A DNA stretch of 5,878 bases from JASJGK01 sp033791585 (GTDB lineage: Bacteria > SAR324 > XYD2-FULL-50-16), in contig JASJGK010000045.1 of the NCBI GenBank assembly GCA_033791585.1, positions 1 to 5,878 of the forward strand, given 5' to 3'. Positions 1 through 4,208 of this stretch are shown here, piece by piece. A program made the position numbers and the translations under genes. Numbering within the stretch: the stretch's first letter is position 1; every line of letters begins with the position of its first letter. The notes beneath the pieces were generated by a model. It worked only from the letters and a program-made list of their open reading frames with translations, ran no database searches and was not told where the DNA came from.

Positions 1-279
1 ATGTACCATGCTGAACTTGCTCGTGTACTAGGGCAGCAATGTGGTGATATAGGTGAATTAACATCAGGGAAAAGCTGCATAAAGAAAGATAGCGAAGCCT
101 GGACTCAGGCAGTACTGTTTATCAATATGTACCACCAATTATTTGATTATTTTGCAGGTGACGGTGTTGCCATGTATCACTGGATGCGGGCACACAACAA
201 ACAGTTAAACGGCACACCGCATTTCCTCATTGTTGATGACAATAAGTTACAGGCCATTCTTCTTACGGTTGGGATTTAG
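1..279 (+). CDS. DUF2384 / MbcA-ParS-Xre antitoxin-type domain protein, probably 5'-partial
   Basis: The 92 residues look like the C-terminal toxin-binding domain (DUF2384) found in MbcA/ParS/Xre antitoxins and in stand-alone relatives. What I see is a helical stretch (about residues 34-52), then GDGVAMYHWMRAHN (53-66), where family members have a conserved Trp in a W-L/M-R context, then LNGTPHFLIVDDNKLQ (69-84), matching the family's 'G-x-P...' segment followed by a short closing helix. No toxin gene (RES or GNAT type) is visible nearby. The ATG is the first base of the window and family members usually have an N-terminal helix-turn-helix part, so the true start probably lies outside. The last codons (about 250-279) overlap etfA-derived sequence in another frame, so the natural C-terminus may be replaced. 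The family call is from pattern memory and moderately secure; a toxin-antitoxin role is inference. Confidence 0.5.
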   Translation: MYHAELARVLGQQCGDIGELTSGKSCIKKDSEAWTQAVLFINMYHQLFDYFAGDGVAMYHWMRAHNKQLNGTPHFLIVDDNKLQAILLTVGI

Positions 280-293
280 CCCCTAGAGTTGCT

Positions 294-911
294 TTGGCCT
301 TGGGTGCGGCCCAATTTTCAGAAGTTGTTGCCGTTAACGAGGGACTGCTCGAATTAGGTTGTTACAACGCCAAATTGCGGCGGACTGTTGCTGCAACTGG
401 CGATAAAAAAGTGATAACCATCCAAGGTGGTGCCTTTAATGCGGAAGCCCCTAGTGGTAGCCCCGAAGTTGCTCAATTGAGCGGCGAAGCCTCTGGCAAC
501 TTGACCTTCACAGGTTATGAAGCTGCCGAAGCCAAAGAGTTAGACCTCACCAAATCAGAAATTATCGTTTCTGCAGGAAGAGGAATTGGCAAAAAAGAAA
601 ATATTGATGTGGTCAAGGCCTTGGCAGAAGCTTTAGGTGGTGATTTAGGTGCATCTCGGCCAGTTGTGGATTCAGAGTGGATAGAGCATTCTCACCAAGT
701 GGGCACAACGGGCCAAACAGTAACACCTAAACTTTATGTGGCTTGCGGCATCTCTGGTGCCATCCAACATTTGGCAGGCATGAAAAATTCAGAGTTTATT
801 GTGGCTATCAACAAGGATAAAGACGCGCCCATTGGGGAAGTGGCAGATGTATTCTGCGTTGCTGATTTACTTCAACTGGCCCCTGTTCTAACTGCTAAGC
901 TTAAAGCTTAG
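294..911 (+). CDS. etfA: Electron transfer flavoprotein alpha subunit, 5'-truncated remnant
   Basis: EtfA pairs with EtfB and carries FAD, passing electrons from acyl-CoA and other dehydrogenases to the quinone pool. The 205 residues cover mainly the FAD-binding domain: SAGRGIG (93-99), GASRPVVD (119-126), QVGTTGQTV (135-143), and the C-terminal ETF-alpha signature at 147-173 (LYVACGISGAIQHLAG followed by VAIN). Full-length EtfA has roughly 310-320 residues, so about the first third, the domain that contacts EtfB, is missing. The TTG at 294 is only the first usable start. The frame is open back to a TAA at 243, and upstream codons still read as EtfA (GHSSYGWDLAPRVA, from about 252), so family sequence begins inside the preceding gene. 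No Shine-Dalgarno sequence precedes 294. It is probably a pseudogene or one side of a recombination or assembly junction. The family identity is very secure; function is doubtful. Confidence 0.9.
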   Translation: MALGAAQFSEVVAVNEGLLELGCYNAKLRRTVAATGDKKVITIQGGAFNAEAPSGSPEVAQLSGEASGNLTFTGYEAAEAKELDLTKSEIIVSAGRGIGKKENIDVVKALAEALGGDLGASRPVVDSEWIEHSHQVGTTGQTVTPKLYVACGISGAIQHLAGMKNSEFIVAINKDKDAPIGEVADVFCVADLLQLAPVLTAKLKA

Positions 912-927
912 ACTTGAGGGGAACCAT

Positions 928-963
928 ATGAAGACTAACTTTACAGAAGTTACAGGCGGTTAA
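928..963 (+). pseudogene. Abortive copy of the nitronate monooxygenase start (11 codons)
   Basis: ATG at 928 encodes MKTNFTEVTGG and then TAA. It follows a strong Shine-Dalgarno sequence (GAGGGGA, 916-922, 5 nt spacing) just after etfA. The intact downstream gene starts MKTKFTELTG, and 25 of the first 29 bases match. It is therefore a diverged duplicate of that gene's 5' end, or the stub of a second paralogue, cut off where the repeat block begins. It is unlikely to make a functional product, but ribosomes may initiate here. Confidence 0.6.
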
Positions 964-977
964 TCGCGAAGCGATTA
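961..977 (+). repeat. Perfect inverted repeat at the left edge of the repeat block
   Basis: TAATCGC, GAA, GCGATTA form a perfect 7-bp stem with a 3-nt loop. The TAA stop of the abortive 11-codon frame is its first three bases. The right arm runs into the 43-bp flanking repeat that starts at 968. The same GCGAAGCGA core recurs at every unit boundary of the array, which suggests it is the seam at which units were joined. Confidence 0.6.
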
Positions 978-1010
978 AGTAATGAAAACATTTATGTTTT
1001 CCATATAAAA
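968..1010 (+). repeat. Left 43-bp flanking direct repeat
   Basis: This segment starts GAAGCGATTAAGTAATG and recurs at 1391-1433 with only a few differences. It contains an inverted repeat, GAAAACAT / ATGTTTTC (984-991 and 994-1001), with a TT loop. The two copies are exactly 423 bp apart, so homologous recombination between them would remove the whole array and leave one copy. Confidence 0.75.
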
Positions 1011-1390
1011 GAAGCGATGCTTTCCCCTTAAAGGAACGTGGGCAAACAAACCAGCAAGTTACGAGCTGGTTGTTTGCGAGGTATTTGTTGTATTTAGATT
1101 TAAGCGAAGCGATGCTTTCCCCTTAAAGGGTCGTGGGCAAACAAACCAGCAAGTTACGAGCTGGTTGCTTGCGAGGTATTTGTTGTATTTAGATTTAAGC
1201 GAAGCGAAGCTTACCCCTTAAAGGAACGTGGGCAAACAAACCAGCAAGTTACGAGCTGGTTGTTTGCGAGGTATTTGTTGCTTTTAGATTTAAGCGAAGC
1301 GAAGCTTACCCCTTAAAGGAACGTGGGCAAACAAACCAGCAAGTTACGAGCTGGTTGTTTGCGAGGTATTTGTTGTATTTAGATTTAAGC
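1011..1390 (+). repeat. Tandem array of four 95-bp hairpin-bearing repeats
   Basis: Four units of exactly 95 bp lie head to tail: 1011-1105, 1106-1200, 1201-1295 and 1296-1390. Each holds a long stem-loop (1042-1077 in unit 1) with arms GCAAACAAACCAGC and GCTGGTTGTTTGC, one bulged A, and loop AAGTTACGA. Unit 2 has one arm mismatch (GCTTGC). Units differ at only a few positions: 1 and 2 begin GAAGCGATGCTTTCCCC, 3 and 4 begin GAAGCGAAGCTTACCCC, unit 2 has GGTCG for GAACG, and unit 3 has CTTTT for TATTT. No convincing reading frame crosses the array, although a minus-strand open frame passes through part of it. Together with its flanks it fills the gene-free stretch 964-1444. I do not recognise the family. 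It could be a species-specific interspersed repeat, a structured RNA repeat, or a protein-binding array. Confidence 0.9.
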
Positions 1391-1433
1391 GAAGCGATTA
1401 AGTAATGAAAACATTCATGTTTTCCAAATAAAG
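1391..1433 (+). repeat. Right 43-bp flanking direct repeat
   Basis: This is the second copy of the 968-1010 segment. Its hairpin arms GAAAACAT and ATGTTTTC (1407-1414 and 1417-1424) are identical to the left copy, and only the loop differs (TC instead of TT). Other differences lie outside the stem (CAAATAAA against CATATAAA). It ends 11 bp before the nitronate monooxygenase start and so would form most of that gene's leader. Confidence 0.75.
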
Positions 1434-1444
1434 AGTATAAAAAA

Positions 1445-2410
1445 ATGAAAACTAAATTTACAGAACTCACAGGGGTGAAGTATCCAGTCATGTCAGGCGG
1501 CATGATGTGGGTCTCAACAAAAGAACTGGTTTCAGCCGTGGCTAACGCTGGTGGTTTTGGGGTCATGACAGGTTTAAGCTTTGGGACACCAGACTTAATG
1601 GTCGATGAAATTCGTAAACTAAGAAAAATGACCGACAATCCCTTTGGGATCAACATTACCTTCTTGCCCACTTTAAAACCTGTTCCTTATGGTGATTTTG
1701 TTGATGCAGCGCTTGCCGAAGGCATTCGCATCTTTGAAACGGCAGGGCGTAGCCCAGAGGATGTGATGCCAGCTCTAAAAGCCGCAAATGCAAAGGTGAT
1801 TCACAAATGCACCAGCCTGAAGCATGCCCTAAAGGCGCAGGCGCTAGGGGTGGATATGGTTAGCGTTGATGGTTTTGAATGTGCTGGGCACCCTGGTGAA
1901 GATGATGTGACAAGCCTTGTTTTGCTGCCCATAGTGGCTGAAGCCTTGGATATTCCCGTAATCGCCTCAGGTGGTTTTGGTGATGGCCGTGGCCTTGTGG
2001 CAGCGATGGCCTTAGGGGCCGAAGGAATTAACATGGGCACAAGGTTTTTAGCAACAAAAGAGGCACCTGTTCATGAAAACATTAAAAATAATCTCGTAAA
2101 TACCTCGGAAAAGGACACAAAATTAATCTTGCGGACCTTAAAAAATACAGCTCGAGTTTTAAGTAATAAAACCTCAAACTTAGTGGTTTCTATGGAAGCC
2201 GAGGGTAAGGGCATCATGGATTTAGCCCCTCATTTGAGTGGCCTCAAAGGCAAAGTTGCCTTAGAAACTGGGGACTTAGAGAATGCAATATTAACGGCAG
2301 GCCAGGTTGCAGGTTTGATTCACGACATTCCCTCTGTACAAGAATTAATAGAAACTATTGTAGCTGATGCCAAGAGGATCATCAACAATAGACTGCCTTC
2401 CATGGTATAA
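1445..2410 (+). CDS. Nitronate monooxygenase (2-nitropropane dioxygenase family)
   Basis: This is a cytoplasmic FMN-dependent TIM-barrel enzyme of the family that oxidises alkyl nitronates with O2; many members have no proven substrate. The 321 residues are full length. Visible motifs are the N-terminal strand and GGMMW (18-22), NAGGFG (34-39), NPFGINITF (65-73), IHKCTS (119-124), ECAGHPG (145-151) with the conserved histidine H149, ASGGFGDGRG (174-183), and the FMN-phosphate region GAEGINMGTRFLATKE (191-206). The ATG is supported by homology from residue 3 onward, although its Shine-Dalgarno sequence is weak (AAGAG, 1431-1435, 9 nt away). A near-copy of its start, with a much better ribosome site, sits 517 bp upstream. 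The etfA remnant upstream fits a former flavoprotein redox cluster, perhaps tied to acyl-CoA oxidation; that link is inference. Family identity is secure, substrate unknown. Confidence 0.9.
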   Translation: MKTKFTELTGVKYPVMSGGMMWVSTKELVSAVANAGGFGVMTGLSFGTPDLMVDEIRKLRKMTDNPFGINITFLPTLKPVPYGDFVDAALAEGIRIFETAGRSPEDVMPALKAANAKVIHKCTSLKHALKAQALGVDMVSVDGFECAGHPGEDDVTSLVLLPIVAEALDIPVIASGGFGDGRGLVAAMALGAEGINMGTRFLATKEAPVHENIKNNLVNTSEKDTKLILRTLKNTARVLSNKTSNLVVSMEAEGKGIMDLAPHLSGLKGKVALETGDLENAILTAGQVAGLIHDIPSVQELIETIVADAKRIINNRLPSMV

Positions 2411-2436
2411 ATTAGCAAAATCATCTATTTCACCCC

Positions 2437-2465
2437 TTGCCAAAACAAAAAAGGCAAGATAAAGT
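2437..2465 (+). promoter_or_regulatory. Candidate sigma70-type promoter for rpmB
   Basis: A -35-like TTGCCA (2437-2442, 5 of 6 to consensus) is separated by 17 bp from a -10-like TAAAGT (2460-2465, 4 of 6). A start near 2472 would give a leader of about 37 nt before rpmB. An inverted repeat, CTTGCC / GGCAAG (2436-2441 and 2453-2458), overlaps the -35 and spacer and could be an operator. This is by eye only. Confidence 0.4.
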
Positions 2466-2508
2466 GTGTGATTAGCTCAAACAGCAACGATTATCAGGAG
2501 AGCCTCAA

Positions 2509-2697
2509 ATGGCCAAGCAATGTGATATTTGTGGAAAAAAACCACAAAGTGGAAATAACGTGAGTCACGCCCACAACAAAACTAGAAAACGCTGGTTACC
2601 CAATTTACAGACAGTAAGAGTAGTAAAGAGTAACGGTAATAAAGAGAAGAGAACCGTTTGTACTTCTTGCATTAAAACTGGCGTTACTGCCAGCTAA
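2509..2697 (+). CDS. rpmB: 50S ribosomal protein L28 (zinc-binding C+ form)
   Basis: L28 is a small basic protein of the large ribosomal subunit. At 62 residues it is at the short end of the family. It begins MAKQCDICGKKP and has two cysteine pairs, C5/C8 and C51/C54 (CDIC and CTSC), the zinc-ribbon 'C+' arrangement. The central SHAHNKTRKRWLPNLQ (19-34) is the hallmark L28 segment. The start is fixed by AGGAGA at 2496-2501, 7 nt before the ATG. L28 is often next to rpmG (L33), but here the next gene, 23 bp on, is a rhodanese-NifU fusion, so the two may be co-transcribed. The C+ form implies dependence on zinc; organisms with C- paralogues often control them by Zur, but no paralogue or Zur site is visible here. 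Identity is very secure. Confidence 0.97.
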   Translation: MAKQCDICGKKPQSGNNVSHAHNKTRKRWLPNLQTVRVVKSNGNKEKRTVCTSCIKTGVTAS

Positions 2698-2720
2698 GTA
2701 ACCCCAAGTAGAAAGGGACT

Positions 2721-3323
2721 ATGAAGTTTGTAAATAAAAACGACATTGATTTAAATTCACTGAGCATCAGCCCCAGTGAAGCCGTAGCAAAAAGAAGGGA
2801 GCAAATGCCCCCTATATTTTTGGATGTCAGGAGCACTGAGGACTATAAAGTAGTCCACATGGCTGGCTCAACTTTGATCCCCTTTGAGTTTTTAGAAGAG
2901 CATCTCTATCAACTTCCTCCCTTTGCTCATATTATTGTGATCGGTGGTGAAAACGATGAGGCAACTTTAGAAGCTGTGACAACCTTAAAAGATAACGGCT
3001 TTAACGAGTTAAGTTATATTGAAGGCGGTGTTACTAAAATTTTAGAAGCTATCAAAGCCGACCCAAGTGAAGTCTTTTTGGCTGATCTCCCCAAAGACCA
3101 GTGGTCTGAGAAGATTGAAGAAGCTTTAACAAATAAAGTAAGGCCTGCTCTTGCTAGTGATGGCGGTGGCTTGAAGGTTTTAAAGATCCAAGACGATAAA
3201 CTATATATCCAGTACGAAGGTGCATGCTCAGGCTGCTCTAGTAGTACCGCTGGCACACTCCGCTTTATCCAAAGCGCACTTAGAGTTGCCTTGAATCACG
3301 ATATTGAAGTTATAACATCATAA
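2721..3323 (+). CDS. Rhodanese-like domain fused to NifU C-terminal (Nfu) Fe-S carrier domain
   Basis: The 200-residue protein has two parts. Residues about 16-110 are rhodanese-like: FLDVRSTEDY (33-42), the HMAGS segment (46-50), and a closing GFNELSYIEGGVTKI (93-107). Where a rhodanese has its catalytic Cys loop, this protein reads VIGGENDEAT (73-82), with no cysteine, so sulfur transfer by that domain is unlikely. Residues about 127-198 are an Nfu domain: VRPALASDGGGLKVL (140-154) and CSGCSSSTAGTL (169-180), whose C169 and C172 would bind a bridging 4Fe-4S cluster in a dimer for delivery to apo-proteins. The start has AAAGGG (2712-2717) 3 nt upstream. It follows rpmB closely and probably shares its transcript. 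The Nfu assignment is secure; the role of the inactive rhodanese half, perhaps docking, is inference. Confidence 0.88.
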   Translation: MKFVNKNDIDLNSLSISPSEAVAKRREQMPPIFLDVRSTEDYKVVHMAGSTLIPFEFLEEHLYQLPPFAHIIVIGGENDEATLEAVTTLKDNGFNELSYIEGGVTKILEAIKADPSEVFLADLPKDQWSEKIEEALTNKVRPALASDGGGLKVLKIQDDKLYIQYEGACSGCSSSTAGTLRFIQSALRVALNHDIEVITS

Positions 3324-3376
3324 ATGAAGTTATAGCGTCTAATGGAAGCAATAATTTCCTAAGTGTGGCCTTCTGG

Positions 3377-3395
3377 CCCGCTAGTGGGTTTTCTT
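3377..3395 (+). terminator. Weak candidate intrinsic terminator after the rhodanese-Nfu gene
   Basis: CCCG, CTAG, TGGG (3377-3388) can fold into a 4-bp stem including one G-T wobble, followed by TTTTCTT (3389-3395). The stem is short, and a competing GGCC-TTCT-GGCC hairpin (3367-3378) overlaps it. It is in the right place, between two genes, but marginal. Confidence 0.3.
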
Positions 3396-3425
3396 AAATG
3401 GAATTTCTTAGTTAGAATTTCTCTC

Positions 3426-3440
3426 ATGGACTTTACCTGA
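3426..3440 (+). other. Four-codon minicistron (MDFT-stop) abutting the gmk start
   Basis: ATG-GAC-TTT-ACC-TGA ends at the base directly before the gmk ATG and is in the same frame. It resembles the gmk start (ATG-GAT-TTT-CCA). Neither has a clear Shine-Dalgarno sequence, so translation of this minicistron could feed gmk through stop-start reinitiation. A similar ATGGAATTT (MEFLS-stop) lies at 3398. It may be chance or a relic of start duplication. Confidence 0.3.
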
Positions 3441-4148
3441 ATGGATTTTCCACAGCCTAAATTACTCGTTCTTTCCGCTCCCAGCGGAGCAGGAAAGAGC
3501 AGCATCTTTGAAAAGGTTCAACCCTTTTTCCCCAATAAATTACGCCATTCTATTTCTTTTACTACCAGAGCGCCTCGTGATGGTGAGGTTGATGGAGTTC
3601 ATTATTTTTTTGTAGATATAAACCAGTTCAAAAAAGGCATAGCTACAAATGACTTTATTGAGTGGGCAGAAGTCCACGGAAACTACTACGGAACCTCAAA
3701 AAGTCAAATTGAGTCTTACCTCGCCCAGAAACAATCGGTCATTTTAGATATTGATGTGCAAGGGGCATTGCAGTTAATGGAACTTTCTGGCTTGGACGCT
3801 GAATATATCTTTTTATCTCCGCCAAGCTTAAAAGAATTAGAAGCACGCTTACGCGGGCGAAAGACAGAAACAGAAGAAGATATTTTAGTCAGGCTTAGCG
3901 CCGCATCCCATGAAATGTCACTCAAACACCACTACTCACACCAATTGATCAATCAGGAATTAAGCCAAGCCTCCTTGGACTTTATTGCACTGGTTTTAAG
4001 CCTCAATGGGTTTGAAAAAATTTCAGGCAAGCAAACCTCTGGTTTAGCATTAGAGCTTAGCCCTGCACGAGAAATTTTTTCAGATACTACCTCAGATGCT
4101 AGTGAAAAATTAGAAAAACTATTACCCATCCTACAAAATTTATTTTAA
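3441..4148 (+). CDS. gmk: Guanylate kinase
   Basis: Gmk converts GMP plus ATP to GDP plus ADP in the cytoplasm, an essential step towards GTP. Motifs appear in the expected order: P-loop SAPSGAGKSS (12-21), guanylate-kinase signature TTRAPRDGEVDGVHYFFV (41-58), FIEWAEVHGNYYGTS (72-86) for GMP binding, ILDIDVQGA (101-109), the lid RLRGRKTETEEDILVRL (136-152), and the closing NQELSQA (171-177). At 235 residues it is longer than the usual 200-210; the extra part, about residues 192-235, is Ser/Leu-rich, matches nothing I know, and ends in a probable helix (SEKLEKLLPILQNLF). The ATG is the most upstream in-frame start because TGA immediately precedes it; there is no clear ribosome-binding site. 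The neighbouring RelA/SpoT homologue uses the GDP/GTP supplied by this enzyme, a frequent pairing, though the usual rpoZ is not between them. Confidence 0.95.
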   Translation: MDFPQPKLLVLSAPSGAGKSSIFEKVQPFFPNKLRHSISFTTRAPRDGEVDGVHYFFVDINQFKKGIATNDFIEWAEVHGNYYGTSKSQIESYLAQKQSVILDIDVQGALQLMELSGLDAEYIFLSPPSLKELEARLRGRKTETEEDILVRLSAASHEMSLKHHYSHQLINQELSQASLDFIALVLSLNGFEKISGKQTSGLALELSPAREIFSDTTSDASEKLEKLLPILQNLF

Positions 4149-4150
4149 GC

Positions 4151-4179
4151 TTAATAAATTCTAAATCCTATGTTAGTAT
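4151..4179 (+). promoter_or_regulatory. Weak candidate promoter before the RelA/SpoT homologue
   Basis: TTAATA (4151-4156) and TAGTAT (4174-4179) are each 4 of 6 to sigma70 consensus with a 17-bp spacer, giving a leader of about 23 nt. In AT-rich DNA such matches are common, and co-transcription with gmk across the 60-bp gap is an equally good explanation. Confidence 0.2.
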
Positions 4180-4208
4180 GCTCCAATGTCTAACAACTAA
4201 TATAGCTT

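Noticed and set aside
1011..1390. CRISPR array
   Set aside because: The whole 95-bp unit repeats with no unique spacers between short repeats, and no cas gene is present.
1011..1390. Integron attC sites
   Set aside because: The units have a hairpin, but I find no paired RYYYAAC/GTTRRRY core sites, no cassette genes between units and no integrase.
1306..1671. Minus-strand reading frame through the repeats and the monooxygenase start
   Set aside because: It has no recognisable domain, half of it is antisense to the well-supported monooxygenase gene and the rest is non-coding repeat.
1801..2040. Minus-strand open frame inside the monooxygenase gene
   Set aside because: It is a shadow of a secure gene with low-complexity Pro/Ser/Ala content and no homology that I recognise. 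Those at 3014-3256, 3716-3925, 4303-4512 and 5492-5695 are rejected for the same reason.
2436..2458. Intrinsic terminator after the monooxygenase gene
   Set aside because: The stem CTTGCC/GGCAAG has an 11-nt loop and is not followed by a T-tract; the promoter reading fits better.
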